Of a DNA stretch of 55,132 nt, positions 17,692 to 27,271 are shown piece after piece. Source of the DNA: Paralcaligenes ureilyticus (GTDB taxonomy: Bacteria > Pseudomonadota > Gammaproteobacteria > Burkholderiales > Burkholderiaceae_B). The stretch covers positions 1 through 55,132 of the forward strand of contig NZ_SMAJ01000022.1 in the NCBI RefSeq assembly GCF_004346225.1, given 5' to 3'. A program made the translations under genes and the position numbers. The notes beneath the pieces were generated by a model. The model was not told the origin of the DNA and searched no databases. It saw only the letters and a list, made by a program, of their open reading frames with translations. The first letter of the stretch is position 1, and each line of letters starts with the position of its first letter.

Positions 17692-17694
17692 GGC

Positions 17695-18147
17695 TTAACC
17701 CCAGCGGACGAGTGGAAACTGGAGCTGCAGCGCCCACCAGAACACCACCACGGCGACAATGCTCATGGCGATGGAAAGAATAACGGCGGCCTTGACCGTG
17801 TTTTTTCGATCGCCCATCGCGGAAATAAAAACGATGGCAAAGGTGGCAGGCAATAAACCCGTGAATTCACCGAGCACAATAAAGGCGATGATGCCTCCTA
17901 TGATGCATAGCCAGCCACGCCATTCGGGAGGCAGGGCTTCTTTTGAAAGATGGTGGGTCTTTCCTATGCCGCTGATGGCAATCAGAACACCGCTAATCGC
18001 TAACAGCACGCCGATGGCGGCGGGGAAATAGCCCGGCCCCATATGGGCGAGCGACCCGATGTGATAGCCCATGCTTTTGAATACGGTGCCAAGCCCCAAT
18101 ACAATCATCAGGACGCCGCCGTAATAGTCTTTATTGATATTTGCCAA
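17695..18147 (-). CDS. tctB: Tripartite tricarboxylate transporter, small subunit TctB
   Basis: Small membrane subunit of the TctABC system, with four predicted hydrophobic segments. The frame is open to 18168, but no ATG is available. A TTG at 18145-18147 (MANINKDYYGG) lies about 8 bases after AAGGGGGA, the best ribosome-binding site, giving 150 residues; a TTG at 18168 would give 157. The GPGYFP motif near residue 45 is typical of TctB. It is the first gene of the tctBA unit. The divergent region up to rplC holds its promoter. Confidence 0.88.
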   Translation of the reverse strand: MANINKDYYGGVLMIVLGLGTVFKSMGYHIGSLAHMGPGYFPAAIGVLLAISGVLIAISGIGKTHHLSKEALPPEWRGWLCIIGGIIAFIVLGEFTGLLPATFAIVFISAMGDRKNTVKAAVILSIAMSIVAVVVFWWALQLQFPLVRWG

Positions 18148-18658
18148 TTGTGATCCCCCTTTTTGCAATAAAGCGGCGCCGCGACATCCCGCGCCCAGGC
18201 CTTGCTATAGTTTTTTTTGCAGGCCAGAAATGTCACCCCGCCGACAGTCTTGCAACGTTAACTGTCTAATGCTTTCGTGAAGCTGAACAGATGGGTGTTT
18301 TAGGGGTAATCACCGAGGGCCGGCTGCCCATTATTTTCCTGTGCAAATAATAGGCCGCGAACGTATGCACCCTGCGTGGGCCATGTATCGGAAAAAAGAA
18401 TGCCACTTGCCAAGCAGCCCTGCCCCATGATAAAGTACAGGGCTTCGCAATAAGTTTTTTGTTATTGCGGGACTAGATACAATTCTAGACGCACATTCGT
18501 GTGGTCAAAAAACAGGGGTATACCTGGTTGCGGCGCCTGGTTACAGCATTGCTGGCAACAGCTTGTTGTTGACGAGCCACTGGCAGCAGGCGCGCCGCCC
18601 GTTTTTTGCATTGCACCTAATTAGCCCCGACCAATCGTAGTCGGGAATGGAGAAAACG
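18148..18658. promoter_or_regulatory. Divergent region between tctB and rplC; rplC promoter and leader
   Basis: A 511-bp gene-free region. Toward rplC there is a -10 box TACAAT (18478-18483) with a T-rich, poor -35. Two inverted repeats surround it: CGCAATAA (18446-18453) with TTATTGCG (18462-18469), and CTAGA/TCTAG flanking the -10. The following leader (about 18490-18658) folds into a long stem: GCGGCGCCTG (18530-18539) pairs with CAGGCGcgCCGC (18587-18598), enclosing smaller hairpins, then GTTTTTTG. This resembles the terminator-bearing S10 leader through which L4 controls the operon in E. coli. No coding frame is seen. Confidence 0.55.
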
Positions 18659-19348
18659 ATGTCGAATCCGACACCTACGCCTGCCGCCTATCGGCTTGGG
18701 CTTGTGGGGCGCAAAGTCGGCATGACCCGTATTTTTACCGAGGAAGGCGAGTCCATCCCGGTGACTGTACTGGACGTGTCCAACAATCGCGTTACCCAGG
18801 TCAAGTCGCCTGCAGTCGATGGTTACGCAGCAGTACAAGTTGCCTACGGCAGCCGACGCGCTTCGCGCGTGACCAAGCCACAGGCAGGGCATTATGCCAA
18901 AGCCGGCGCCGAAGCCGGCAGCATCCTTAAAGAATTCCGCCTCGATCCGGCCCGCGCCGCTGAATTTACAGCAGGTGCGGTCGTCGCTGTTGAAAGCGTC
19001 TTCGAAGCAGGTCAGAAAGTTGATGTGACGGGCACCACGATTGGTAAAGGCTTTGCCGGCACCATCAAGCGTCACCACTTCACCTCGCAACGCGCCTCGC
19101 ACGGCAACTCGCGTTCGCATCGCGTTCCGGGTTCGATCGGCCAGGCGCAAGATCCGGGCCGCATCTTCCCCGGTAAACGCATGTCGGGTCATTTGGGTGA
19201 CGCGACTCGCACTGTTCAAAACCTCGACATCGTTCGCGTCGACGCAGAACGCGGTTTGTTGCTGGTCAAGGGCGCTGTCCCCGGCCACAAGAACGCCGAT
19301 GTCATCGTGCGTCCGGCAATCAAGATGTCGGCCAAGAAAGGAGCCTAA
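18659..19348 (+). CDS. rplC: 50S ribosomal protein L3
   Basis: L3 is an early assembly protein near the peptidyl transferase centre; 229 residues. The start at 18659 ([20 protein letters not shown]) has GGAATGGAG upstream; an in-frame ATG at 18647 overlaps that ribosome-binding site. Signature [13 protein letters not shown] and the loop around [20 protein letters not shown] are intact. It now opens a ribosomal operon normally opened by rpsJ. rplD begins 2 bp after it. Confidence 0.98.
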   Translation: MSNPTPTPAAYRLGLVGRKVGMTRIFTEEGESIPVTVLDVSNNRVTQVKSPAVDGYAAVQVAYGSRRASRVTKPQAGHYAKAGAEAGSILKEFRLDPARAAEFTAGAVVAVESVFEAGQKVDVTGTTIGKGFAGTIKRHHFTSQRASHGNSRSHRVPGSIGQAQDPGRIFPGKRMSGHLGDATRTVQNLDIVRVDAERGLLLVKGAVPGHKNADVIVRPAIKMSAKKGA

Positions 19349-19350
19349 TT

Positions 19351-19971
19351 ATGGAACTCAAGCTCCTCAATGACCAAGGTCAGTCCGCTTCGACCTTTGC
19401 CGCACCCGACACGGTGTTTGGCCGCGACTTCAACGAAGCGCTGGTCCACCAGATTGTGGTGGCGTTTCAAGCCAACGCCCGCAGCGGCGACCGTGCGCAA
19501 AAAGGTCGCGACGATGTCCGTCACAGCACCAAAAAGCCATGGCGTCAAAAAGGTACCGGTCGCGCCCGTTCAGGCATGACATCTTCGCCGATCTGGCGTG
19601 GGGGTGGCCGCGCTTTCCCGAATTCGCCTGAAGAAAACTTCAGCCAAAAGGTCAACAAGAAAATGTATCGTGCCGGTCTTCGCGCGATTCTTTCTCAGCT
19701 GGCCCGCGAAGATCGCATCGCGGTGGTCGATACCTTTGCGCTCGAATCGCCCAAAACCAAATTGGCTGCGGCCAGGCTGAAAAACATGGGTTTTGAGTCG
19801 GTTCTGATCATTACCGATGTGCTCGACGAAAATCTTTACCTCGCAACGCGCAATTTGCCGCACGTTGCCGTGGTCGAACCGCGTTATGCCGACCCGCTGT
19901 CGCTGATCCACTACAAGAAAGTGCTGATCACCAAGCCGGCGATTGCTCAGTTCGAGGAGATGCTGGCATGA
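19351..19971 (+). CDS. rplD: 50S ribosomal protein L4
   Basis: L4 lines the exit tunnel and in many bacteria represses its own operon through the S10 leader; 206 residues. The conserved loop with [15 protein letters not shown] and [19 protein letters not shown] is present. Its last 4 bases overlap rplW (ATGA). If autoregulation survives here it must act on the rplC leader, since rpsJ is on another transcript. Confidence 0.98.
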   Translation: MELKLLNDQGQSASTFAAPDTVFGRDFNEALVHQIVVAFQANARSGDRAQKGRDDVRHSTKKPWRQKGTGRARSGMTSSPIWRGGGRAFPNSPEENFSQKVNKKMYRAGLRAILSQLAREDRIAVVDTFALESPKTKLAAARLKNMGFESVLIITDVLDENLYLATRNLPHVAVVEPRYADPLSLIHYKKVLITKPAIAQFEEMLA

Positions 19972-20264
19972 ACACCGAACGCTTAATGCAAATCATCCTG
20001 GCTCCGATCGTGACTGAAAAAGCCACTTTCGTTGCCGAAAAAAATCATCAGGTCGCTTTTCGTGTCGTCGCTGACGCTACCAAGCCTGAAATCAAGGCCG
20101 CCGTCGAGCTCCTCTTCAAGGTCGAAGTCGAATCCGTGCAAGTCTTGAATCGCAAGGGCAAGGAAAAGCGCTTTGGCCGTTTCATGGGCAGCCGGCGCAA
20201 TGAGCGCAAGGCCTATGTCTCGCTCAAAGACGGTCAGGAACTCGACTTTACGGAGGTGAATTAA
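19968..20264 (+). CDS. rplW: 50S ribosomal protein L23
   Basis: L23 sits at the tunnel exit and docks trigger factor and SRP; 98 residues. Conserved [20 protein letters not shown] and the extended loop [17 protein letters not shown] are present. It overlaps rplD by 4 bases, and rplB starts immediately after its stop. Confidence 0.98.
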   Translation: MNTERLMQIILAPIVTEKATFVAEKNHQVAFRVVADATKPEIKAAVELLFKVEVESVQVLNRKGKEKRFGRFMGSRRNERKAYVSLKDGQELDFTEVN

Positions 20265-21092
20265 ATGGCACTCGTAAAAGCCAAGCCAACTTCCGCCGGC
20301 CGCCGCGGCATGATCAAGGTGGTGCACCCCGATCTGTACAAGGGTGCGCCCTACGCGCCGCTGCTCGAAAAGCAAACACGTGGATCGGGTCGCAACAACA
20401 ACGGCCACATCACCGTGCGCCATCGCGGCGGCGGTCACAAGCAGCATTATCGTCTGGTCGATTTCCGCCGCAACAAAGACGGTATTCCGGCCAAGGTCGA
20501 ACGTCTCGAATACGACCCCAACCGCACTGCGCACATTGCCTTGCTTTGTTATGCAGACGGCGAGCGTCGCTACATTATTGCGCCGCGCGGTCTGGCGGTG
20601 GGCGCAACGCTGGTGTCCGGGGTAGAAGCCCCGATCCGCTCCGGCAATACCTTGCCCATCCGCAATATTCCCGTCGGTACCACGATACATTGCATCGAGA
20701 TGTTGCCGGGCAAAGGCGCGCAACTTGCGCGTTCAGCGGGCGCCTCGGCGGTTTTGCTGGCTCGCGAAGGTGTTTATGCTCAAGTGCGTCTGCGCTCGGG
20801 TGAAGTGCGCCGCGTACATGTCGACTGCCGTGCGACCATTGGTGAAGTCGGAAACGAAGAAAACAGCTTGCGTCAAATCGGCAAGGCTGGCGCCATGCGC
20901 TGGCGTGGCGTGCGGCCTACGGTTCGTGGCGTTGCCATGAACCCGGTCGATCACCCGCACGGTGGTGGTGAAGGACGCACCGGCGAAGGCCGCGAGCCCG
21001 TGAGCCCGTGGGGAACCCCGGCCAAGGGCTTCAGAACCCGACGCAACAAACGAACGGACAATATGATCGTTCAACGACGCAAGCGCAAGTAA
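20265..21092 (+). CDS. rplB: 50S ribosomal protein L2
   Basis: L2 is required for subunit joining and peptidyl transfer; 275 residues, standard length. The C-terminal motif [20 protein letters not shown], with its essential His, is intact, as is [20 protein letters not shown] near the N-terminus. It directly abuts rplW and precedes rpsS by 12 bp. Confidence 0.98.
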   Translation: MALVKAKPTSAGRRGMIKVVHPDLYKGAPYAPLLEKQTRGSGRNNNGHITVRHRGGGHKQHYRLVDFRRNKDGIPAKVERLEYDPNRTAHIALLCYADGERRYIIAPRGLAVGATLVSGVEAPIRSGNTLPIRNIPVGTTIHCIEMLPGKGAQLARSAGASAVLLAREGVYAQVRLRSGEVRRVHVDCRATIGEVGNEENSLRQIGKAGAMRWRGVRPTVRGVAMNPVDHPHGGGEGRTGEGREPVSPWGTPAKGFRTRRNKRTDNMIVQRRKRK

Positions 21093-21104
21093 GGGGCGAA
21101 CCAC

Positions 21105-21380
21105 ATGTCACGTTCTATCAAGAAAGGTCCATTCGTCGACGCGCATCTGATCAAAAAGGTCGATGCGGCCGTCGAAGGCAAAGACAAAAAGCCGATCAAA
21201 ACCTGGTCGCGCCGTTCCACCATCCTGCCCGAGTTCATTGGGTTGACGATTGCCGTGCATAACGGCCGCCAGCACGTTCCCGTTTACATCAACGAGAACA
21301 TGGTCGGTCACAAGCTCGGCGAGTTTGCCCTGACACGCACGTTCAAGGGGCATGCTGCGGACAAGAAGGCCAAGAGGTAA
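21105..21380 (+). CDS. rpsS: 30S ribosomal protein S19
   Basis: S19 forms a complex with S13 in the 30S head; 91 residues. The conserved [15 protein letters not shown] start and [20 protein letters not shown] near the end are present. rplV follows after 3 bp. Confidence 0.98.
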   Translation: MSRSIKKGPFVDAHLIKKVDAAVEGKDKKPIKTWSRRSTILPEFIGLTIAVHNGRQHVPVYINENMVGHKLGEFALTRTFKGHAADKKAKR

Positions 21381-21383
21381 GCG

Positions 21384-21713
21384 ATGGAAACTACTGCTAT
21401 TATCCGTGGCGTCCATATCTCAGCGCAGAAAACACGCCTTGTTGCGGACACTGTCCGCGGCAAGTCAGTGGCCCAGGCGTTGAATATCCTGACGTTCACA
21501 CCCAAAAAAGCCGCGGGCATACTCAAGAAAGCTCTTGAGTCCGCGATCGCCAACGCCGAGCACAACGACGGCGCTGATATCGACGAGCTTAAAGTCACCA
21601 CGATTCATGTGGACAAAGGCCAGTCGATGAAGCGTTTCTCCGCACGTGCAAAGGGTCGTGGTAACCGTATCGAAAAGCAGACCTGCCACATCGTGGTCAA
21701 GGTCGGGGCTTAA
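21384..21713 (+). CDS. rplV: 50S ribosomal protein L22
   Basis: L22 lines the exit tunnel at the constriction; 109 residues. The beta-hairpin region ([20 protein letters not shown]) is intact without insertions or deletions of the kind linked to macrolide resistance. rpsC follows after 9 bp, which include GGAG. Confidence 0.98.
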   Translation: METTAIIRGVHISAQKTRLVADTVRGKSVAQALNILTFTPKKAAGILKKALESAIANAEHNDGADIDELKVTTIHVDKGQSMKRFSARAKGRGNRIEKQTCHIVVKVGA

Positions 21714-21722
21714 GGAGTCGCA

Positions 21723-22520
21723 ATGGGACAGAAAATACACCCGATTGGGTTCCGCCTCGCGGTCAACCACAACTGGAGTTCGCGTTGGTATGCCGACGAT
21801 AAAGTCTTCGGCGGCATGCTCGCCCAGGACATTCGTGTACGCGAATATCTGAAGAAAAAACTCAAAAGCGCCTCCGTTGGTCGCGTGGTGATCGAGCGTC
21901 CTGCCAAGAATGCCCGTATTACGATTTACTCGGCTCGCCCGGGGGTTGTGATCGGCAAGCGCGGTGAAGACATCGAAAACCTCAAGGCCGACCTGCAGCG
22001 CCTGATGGGCGTGCCTGTGCACGTCAACATCGAAGAGATCCGCAAGCCTGAAACCGATGCTCAGCTGATTGCCGACTCGATTGCCCAGCAGCTCGAAAAA
22101 CGCATTATGTTCCGCCGCGCCATGAAACGCGCCATGCAGAACGCCATGCGTTTAGGCGCACAGGGCGTCAAGATCATGAGTGCCGGCCGTTTGAACGGCA
22201 TTGAAATCGCTCGCACCGAGTGGTATCGCGAAGGTCGCGTACCGCTTCATACGCTGCGCGCCATTATTGACTACGGCACGGCCGAAGCACAAACGACTTA
22301 CGGCATCATTGGCATCAAAGTCTGGGTCTACAAGGGCGACATGCTGCCTAACGGCGAAATGCCCCCAGAGACCGCCGCTCCTCGTGATGAAGAGCGCCGT
22401 CCTCGTCGTGCACCTCGTGGCGAACGTCCCGATGGCCGCCGTCCGGCTGCCGCACGCGGTCGTGGGGCTCGAAAGCCAGACGCCGCGCCGGCTGCTACGC
22501 CAGCGCCTGAAGGAGAATAA
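21723..22520 (+). CDS. rpsC: 30S ribosomal protein S3
   Basis: S3 sits at the mRNA entry tunnel and has helicase activity there. The KH domain ([35 protein letters not shown]) and C-terminal domain are complete. At 265 residues it is about 30 longer than E. coli S3; the excess is a C-terminal tail rich in Arg, Pro and Ala (about 220-265), probably disordered and rRNA-facing. rplP starts 2 bp after the stop. Confidence 0.98.
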   Translation: MGQKIHPIGFRLAVNHNWSSRWYADDKVFGGMLAQDIRVREYLKKKLKSASVGRVVIERPAKNARITIYSARPGVVIGKRGEDIENLKADLQRLMGVPVHVNIEEIRKPETDAQLIADSIAQQLEKRIMFRRAMKRAMQNAMRLGAQGVKIMSAGRLNGIEIARTEWYREGRVPLHTLRAIIDYGTAEAQTTYGIIGIKVWVYKGDMLPNGEMPPETAAPRDEERRPRRAPRGERPDGRRPAAARGRGARKPDAAPAATPAPEGE

Positions 22521-22522
22521 AC

Positions 22523-22939
22523 ATGTTGCAACCGTCACGCAGAAAATACCGCAAAGAGCAGAAAGGCCGCAATACGGGCCTGGCTACGCGTGGTGCTCAA
22601 GTTTCGTTTGGCGAGTTCGGTCTGAAAGCCACGGGTCGTGGCCGCCTGACTGCACGCCAGATCGAAGCGGCCCGTCGTGCGATCAACCGCCACGTCAAAC
22701 GCGGCGGCCGTATCTGGATCCGTATCTTTCCCGATAAGCCCATCTCCCAGAAGCCGGCAGAAGTGCGTATGGGTAACGGTAAGGGCAACCCGGAATATTG
22801 GGTCGCAGAAATTCAACCCGGCAAGGTGCTCTACGAAATGGAAGGTGTAAGCGAAGAGCTTGCACGTGAAGCGTTCCGCCTGGCCGCCGCCAAGTTGCCC
22901 ATCTCGACGACGTTCGTATCGCGTCATATTGGTGCTTAA
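22523..22939 (+). CDS. rplP: 50S ribosomal protein L16
   Basis: L16 organises the A-site tRNA region of the 50S; 138 residues. Conserved [16 protein letters not shown] start and [20 protein letters not shown] are present. Its neighbours are rpsC (2 bp) and rpmC (9 bp), as in most bacteria. Confidence 0.98.
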   Translation: MLQPSRRKYRKEQKGRNTGLATRGAQVSFGEFGLKATGRGRLTARQIEAARRAINRHVKRGGRIWIRIFPDKPISQKPAEVRMGNGKGNPEYWVAEIQPGKVLYEMEGVSEELAREAFRLAAAKLPISTTFVSRHIGA

Positions 22940-22948
22940 GGAGACCAC

Positions 22949-23140
22949 ATGAAAGCTAGCGAACTCCGTTCCAAAGATGCCACCGAGCTCGGTAAAGAGC
23001 TCGAGAGCCTGCTCAAGGCACAATTCAATCTGCGTATGCAGCGTGCCACCCAGCAGCTTTCCAATACCAGCCAGCTCGGTAAAGTTCGTCGCGATATCGC
23101 GCGCGTGCGTACCCTGGTGACTGAGAAGGCGGGAAAGTAA
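22949..23140 (+). CDS. rpmC: 50S ribosomal protein L29
   Basis: Small helical protein near the tunnel exit, 63 residues. Recognised by the [20 protein letters not shown] start and the conserved [14 protein letters not shown] end. It starts behind AAGGAGA and precedes rpsQ by a single base. Confidence 0.97.
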   Translation: MKASELRSKDATELGKELESLLKAQFNLRMQRATQQLSNTSQLGKVRRDIARVRTLVTEKAGK

Positions 23141-23141
23141 G

Positions 23142-23423
23142 ATGAGCGAAACTCAAAACACGCAAGAAGCCAAGCGTCAACGCACGTTGATTGGCAAGGT
23201 CGTCAGCAACAAGATGAATAAAACCGTGGTGGTTCAGGTTGAACGCCGCGTCAAGCATCCTGTCTATGGCAAAATCGTAATGCGCTCCAATAAGTACAAG
23301 GCGCATGACGAGACGAATCAGTACAACGAAGGCGACACCGTCGAAATTTCCGAAGGCCGTCCTATCAGTCGCGACAAGTCGTGGACGGTTGTGCGTCTGA
23401 TCGAAGCGGCGCGTATTATCTAA
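23142..23423 (+). CDS. rpsQ: 30S ribosomal protein S17
   Basis: S17 is a primary 16S rRNA-binding protein with an OB fold; 93 residues. The S17 signature [19 protein letters not shown] and the [19 protein letters not shown] segment are present. It normally leads directly into rplN. Here a strong terminator lies about 20 bp beyond its stop, and rplN is 22.5 kb away. Confidence 0.98.
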   Translation: MSETQNTQEAKRQRTLIGKVVSNKMNKTVVVQVERRVKHPVYGKIVMRSNKYKAHDETNQYNEGDTVEISEGRPISRDKSWTVVRLIEAARII

Positions 23424-23442
23424 ACGATATAAGCGTTTCAAA

Positions 23443-23474
23443 AAAAGGCCCGAAGAGCGATCTTCGGGCCTTTT
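23443..23474 (+). terminator. Strong intrinsic terminator after rpsQ
   Basis: A perfect 14-bp stem, AAAAGGCCCGAAGA (23443-23456) and TCTTCGGGCCTTTT (23461-23474), with a GCGA tetraloop and a pyrimidine-rich end. The A and T flanks make it potentially bidirectional. It ends the rplC-rpsQ transcript. Confidence 0.9.
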
Positions 23475-23545
23475 CCTTTCCGGGCAATAATCAGGCCGGC
23501 GGGCTGGCCGTTATGGTTGGTCAGTCATGCTTATTTAGGTATGAT

Positions 23546-23576
23546 TGATAATAATATTTCATTATTAAACATATAC
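23546..23576 (+). promoter_or_regulatory. AT-rich shared motif upstream of the gentisate operon
   Basis: An AT-rich 31-base stretch containing the inverted repeat TAATAAT (23549-23555) and ATTATTA (23561-23567). It agrees at 25 of 31 positions, without gaps, with 32678-32708 upstream of the maleylpyruvate isomerase gene. It lies 125 bp before the dioxygenase start. It probably holds promoter elements, a regulator site, or both; no regulator gene is adjacent. Confidence 0.55.
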
Positions 23577-23701
23577 CAGGCAGGGAACAATAAAGGGAAT
23601 GCCCTAGCACTATACGGTTTGCAGGCGGGCTGCGTGAGGTAACACGTAAAGCAAGCGACGGCCGCTTATCGCGGGCATCAAGCCTCCAAGAGGAGAGACA
23701 A

Positions 23702-24793
23702 ATGAAGAATGTGGCGGCTAATCAGGCCCAGCGGGATGAGTATTACGCGCGCATCAGCGCCAAAAACATGGCCCCGCTGTGGGAGTCGCTGCACAATCTG
23801 GTGCCAAGGTCACCCACCTCGCGTTGCGCTCCCGCGATCTGGAAGTACAACGCCGTACGCGCCGAAATCATGGAGTCCGGCAATCTGATCAGCGCCGCGG
23901 AAGCGGTGCGCCGCGTCCTGGTCCTGGAGAATCCCGGGCTCAGGGGCGAATCCAGCATTACGCAAACTCTTTACGCCGGCCTGCAACTGATCCTGCCCGG
24001 AGAAATCGCGCCTAGCCACCGCCATGTGCAATCGGCCCTGCGCTTCATCGTAGAGGGTGAAGGGGCGTACACTTCGGTCAACGGCGAACGCACCACCATG
24101 CGGCCTGGCGATTTCATCATCACGCCGTCCTGGACTTGGCACGATCACGGTAATGTACATGCGGCCGAGGGCGGCGAACCGGTCATCTGGCTAGACGGGC
24201 TGGATATTCCCTTTGTCCGCTTCATGGATGCGGGCTTTGCCGAAAACTACCCCGAGGCCGAGCAACCCATCCTGCGCCCCGAAGGCAATAGTTTTGCACG
24301 TTTCGGCTACAACATGGTGCCTGTGCGCCATGGTCACCTCGGCAAGACTTCGCCGATCTTCAATTATCCCTACGATCGTAGCCGCGAAGCGCTGGATCAT
24401 TTGTATCGGCATGGCGAACTCGATGCCTGGGACGGTGTGAAATTGCGTTATGTCGATCCGACCACGGGTGGTTATGCCATGCCCACCATGGCGACTTTTA
24501 TGCAGTGGCTGCCGGCAGGGTTCCAGGGCAAGGCCTATCGCTCTACCGACGCAACCGTATTTTCGGTGGTAGAGGGCGCGGGTTCGGTGAGCATAGGCAA
24601 AGAGCGCTTCGAATTCGGTCCGCGCGATGTGTTTGTGGCGCCATCGTGGCTCCCCGTCCGGCTTTTTGCCAATGACGATGCGGTGTTGTTCAGTTACTCG
24701 GACCGGCCGATTCAGGAAGCGTTGGGTCTTTTGCGCGAAGAACGGATGGCGGGTGCCGACGGTCTGGGTACTCTTTCGGTGGAGGTGGTTTGA
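23702..24793 (+). CDS. Gentisate 1,2-dioxygenase
   Basis: Cytosolic Fe(II) bicupin enzyme that opens the ring of gentisate (2,5-dihydroxybenzoate) to maleylpyruvate; 363 residues, normal length. The first cupin has metal-ligand candidates His106 and His108 ([17 protein letters not shown]) and His147/His149 (WTWHDHG). The second cupin (about 255-340) has lost these histidines, as is usual in one half of bicupins. AGGAGAG precedes the start. It is the first gene of a + strand operon; the flavin monooxygenase gene begins with no gap after it. 1-Hydroxy-2-naphthoate or salicylate dioxygenase activity in the same family cannot be excluded. Confidence 0.9.
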   Translation: MKNVAANQAQRDEYYARISAKNMAPLWESLHNLVPRSPTSRCAPAIWKYNAVRAEIMESGNLISAAEAVRRVLVLENPGLRGESSITQTLYAGLQLILPGEIAPSHRHVQSALRFIVEGEGAYTSVNGERTTMRPGDFIITPSWTWHDHGNVHAAEGGEPVIWLDGLDIPFVRFMDAGFAENYPEAEQPILRPEGNSFARFGYNMVPVRHGHLGKTSPIFNYPYDRSREALDHLYRHGELDAWDGVKLRYVDPTTGGYAMPTMATFMQWLPAGFQGKAYRSTDATVFSVVEGAGSVSIGKERFEFGPRDVFVAPSWLPVRLFANDDAVLFSYSDRPIQEALGLLREERMAGADGLGTLSVEVV

Positions 24794-26056
24794 ATGGCCG
24801 GGCACGATATCGAAGTCGCCGTCATCGGCGCGGGCGTGGGTGGACTGGTGCTCGCGCTGAGCCTGCATCAGGCGGGCATTTCCTGTCGCGTGTATGAGGC
24901 TGTCGCTGAGATCGCGCCGCTTGGAGTGGGTATAAATCTGTTGCCGCATGCCACCAAAGAGCTGGACGAGCTGGGCCTGTTGCCCAGGCTGGATGCTGTC
25001 GGAGTCAGGACAAAAGAATCCATATTCTTTACCCGCCACGGGCAGTTTGTGTATAGCGAGGGGGCGGGACGGGCTGCAGGCTATGACTGGCCTCAGTATT
25101 CCATTCATCGTGGCGACCTGCAGATGGTGTTGCTGGCCGCCGTGCTTGAGCGCCTTGGCGAGGGGAGCGTGGTAACCGGATGTCGTTGCACGGGAGTCAG
25201 CCAGAAGGACGATCACGCCGTGGCCAGTTTCGAGGACGGCGAGGGAAATGGGCTTGCACCCGTCACTGCAGCTATCGTTGTCGGGTGCGACGGAATCCAT
25301 TCCGCGTTGCGCAGGCAGCTTTATCCGCATGAAGGAGCGCCGCGCTATTCCGGCATAAACATGTGGCGTGGCGTGACATCGTGCAAGCCGTTCCTGACGG
25401 GGGCCAGCATGGTGCGGGCAGGCTGGCTGGCGCATGGCAAGATGGTGATCTACCCGATTCGCAACAATATCGATGCGCAGGGAAACCAGTTGATAAACTG
25501 GGTAGCCGAGATCGAATCGCCGGCGCGGGTGCAGCGGGACTGGACTCGCCAGGGCCGCCTCGAGGATTTTTTCCCGGCGTTTGCCGATTGGCATTTCGAC
25601 TGGCTGGACGTTGCCAGGCTGATACAGGACGCACAAGCCATATTTGAATACCCCATGGTGGACCAGGATCCGCTTCCCACCTGGACTCAGGGCCGCATGA
25701 CCCTGCTGGGCGATGCGGCGCATCCCATGGTGCCCAGGGGGTCCAATGGTGCGGGCCAGGCCATTATCGATGCGCGATATCTGGCGGGCCAGCTGAAACG
25801 GTCGGGATTGACCCATGGCGCACTGATGAATTACGACCGGGCCCGGGTTGAGGCCACTACGCGTGTGGTCCTCACCAATCGTCAAAACCCTCCCGATACC
25901 ATACTCAGAGAAGTCTATGAAAAATCGGGCGACAAGCCCTTCGGCCGTATCGAAGACATTATCAGCCGCGGCGAGCTGGAGGCCATCTCGAATCGCTATA
26001 AGCAGATTGCCGGGTTCGATCCCGACACCTTGAAGTCCAGACAGTCTTTTTTGTAA
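24794..26056 (+). CDS. FAD-dependent aromatic hydroxylase, PhzS-like
   Basis: A 420-residue class A flavoprotein monooxygenase. FAD motifs: GAGVGG (12-17), a DG motif in VVGCDGIHS (162-170) and LLGDAAHPMVPRGSNGAGQA (304-321). Stretches such as QYSIHRGDLQMVLLAAVLER and the GINMWRGVT region resemble PhzS (5-methylphenazine-1-carboxylate monooxygenase) more than the classic p-hydroxybenzoate group. Coupled to gentisate dioxygenase, it most likely makes gentisate from a hydroxybenzoate such as 3-hydroxybenzoate or salicylate; this is inferred from context. Its ribosome-binding site GGAGGTGG lies in the dioxygenase 3' end. Confidence 0.87.
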   Translation: MAGHDIEVAVIGAGVGGLVLALSLHQAGISCRVYEAVAEIAPLGVGINLLPHATKELDELGLLPRLDAVGVRTKESIFFTRHGQFVYSEGAGRAAGYDWPQYSIHRGDLQMVLLAAVLERLGEGSVVTGCRCTGVSQKDDHAVASFEDGEGNGLAPVTAAIVVGCDGIHSALRRQLYPHEGAPRYSGINMWRGVTSCKPFLTGASMVRAGWLAHGKMVIYPIRNNIDAQGNQLINWVAEIESPARVQRDWTRQGRLEDFFPAFADWHFDWLDVARLIQDAQAIFEYPMVDQDPLPTWTQGRMTLLGDAAHPMVPRGSNGAGQAIIDARYLAGQLKRSGLTHGALMNYDRARVEATTRVVLTNRQNPPDTILREVYEKSGDKPFGRIEDIISRGELEAISNRYKQIAGFDPDTLKSRQSFL

Positions 26057-26095
26057 GTACTGATTCATTCTTAAAAGATAAAACCGGGAGACATT

Positions 26096-27058
26096 ATGTT
26101 CAACTTAATTCGTATTGCGCTGGCTGCTTTGCTGGCCGCCGTGTGCTCGCTGAGCTACGCTGCCGATTGGCCCAGCCGGCCCGTTACGCTCATTGTGCCG
26201 TTTACGTCGGCCACAGGAATCGATCTGATCGCCCGGCGGCTGTCTGCGGAGCTGCCAAAGAAGCTGGGCCAACCGTTTGTGGTCGAGAACCTGGCGGGCG
26301 CCAGCGGCAATATCGGCACGGAAAAGGCGGCGCGCGCCCGGCCGGATGGCTACACCTTTCTAGTGACGGTGAGCACCCTGGTGATGAACCGCACGCTTTA
26401 CAAACTTCCCTACGATCCTGTCAAGGATTTTGCGCCGGTTGGCCAGACGTCATGGGGCACGCTGGTTCTGGTGACAGGGCCCTCCAACCCGGTGCATAGC
26501 GTAGCAGGGCTTGTCGCCGCGGCCAAGGCGGAGCCGGGTAAGCTGACATACGGTTCGCCGGGCGTAGGAACGCCGCATCACCTTGCCATGGCCTTGCTCG
26601 ATGGCCTGACGGGAATCCGGATGCTGCATGTGCCCTACAAAGGCACGGCCGGCGCCGTGCAGGATATGCTGGGCGGACGCCTGGACTATATGTTCCTGCC
26701 TATCCATGTCGCCCTGCCTCAGATAAAGGCCGGAAAGCTGAAGGCCATTGCGGTTGGAAGCCCGAACCGGGTTGCGCAGCTTCCCGAAATTCCCACGCTG
26801 GGCGAGGCCGGTTTAAAGGGCGCGAATGTCGATATGTGGTACGGCGTTCTGGCGCCCAAAGGCACTCCTGCTGCGATCATCGAAAAAATGAACAAGGCAG
26901 TCAATGAGGTCCTGGCATCTCCAGCGACGGCAGTAGCGTTCGAATCGCAGGGGATGGTGCCCGCTGCGTCGACGCCCGACCAATTTGGCGCGCTGATTGT
27001 CAAAGACGACGCGCGCTGGGCCGAGGTTATCAAGGACGCCAAAATTACTGCCAATTGA
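26096..27058 (+). CDS. TctC/Bug-family periplasmic solute receptor
   Basis: A 320-residue exported receptor. Signal peptide about 1-22 (ending SLSYA), then the family pattern WPSRPVTLIVPF, GNIGTEKAARARPDGYTFLV and VPYKGTAGAVQDMLGGRLDY. It lies 39 bp after the monooxygenase gene in the gentisate operon, so its ligand may be the aromatic acid degraded by that operon. No TctA/TctB pair is next to it; it would have to use the pair at 16.1-18.1 kb, use another elsewhere, or act as a sensor. Confidence 0.93.
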   Translation: MFNLIRIALAALLAAVCSLSYAADWPSRPVTLIVPFTSATGIDLIARRLSAELPKKLGQPFVVENLAGASGNIGTEKAARARPDGYTFLVTVSTLVMNRTLYKLPYDPVKDFAPVGQTSWGTLVLVTGPSNPVHSVAGLVAAAKAEPGKLTYGSPGVGTPHHLAMALLDGLTGIRMLHVPYKGTAGAVQDMLGGRLDYMFLPIHVALPQIKAGKLKAIAVGSPNRVAQLPEIPTLGEAGLKGANVDMWYGVLAPKGTPAAIIEKMNKAVNEVLASPATAVAFESQGMVPAASTPDQFGALIVKDDARWAEVIKDAKITAN

Positions 27059-27081
27059 AATAATGTTCCGGACCTTCAACC

Positions 27082-27243
27082 ATGCAGCTTTATAGTTTCT
27101 TTAACAGTTCTACTTCATATCGCGTCCGTATTCCCGGGTACGGATCGGTATCGATGTACTGGCGCAAGGATGAACTTCATCCGCCATCCGTCGAGGCGGG
27201 GCTGGCAAGCATCCGTCGCATTTCGCGCGACTACGAGGGCTGA
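27082..27243 (+). pseudogene. Truncated maleylpyruvate isomerase gene (5' fragment)
   Basis: A 53-codon frame whose first 17 residues, MQLYSFFNSSTSYRVRI, are identical to the start of the intact isomerase at 32762-33400. The DNA differs at about ten mostly third-codon positions. After residue 17 the sequence becomes unrelated (PGYGSVSMYWRKD...) and stops. The glutathione-site start remains but the rest of the fold is missing, so it cannot be a functional transferase. It lies 23 bp after the TctC gene, where a complete gentisate operon would carry the isomerase. Confidence 0.85.
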
Positions 27244-27271
27244 GGGGTTTGCGCTCCAAGGCGCGGGCCGC

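Noticed and set aside
24191-26068. - strand open frame of 625 codons opposite gentisate dioxygenase and the monooxygenase
   Set aside because: Complementary shadow of two well-supported genes in biased GC-rich DNA; no motif or ribosome-binding site.
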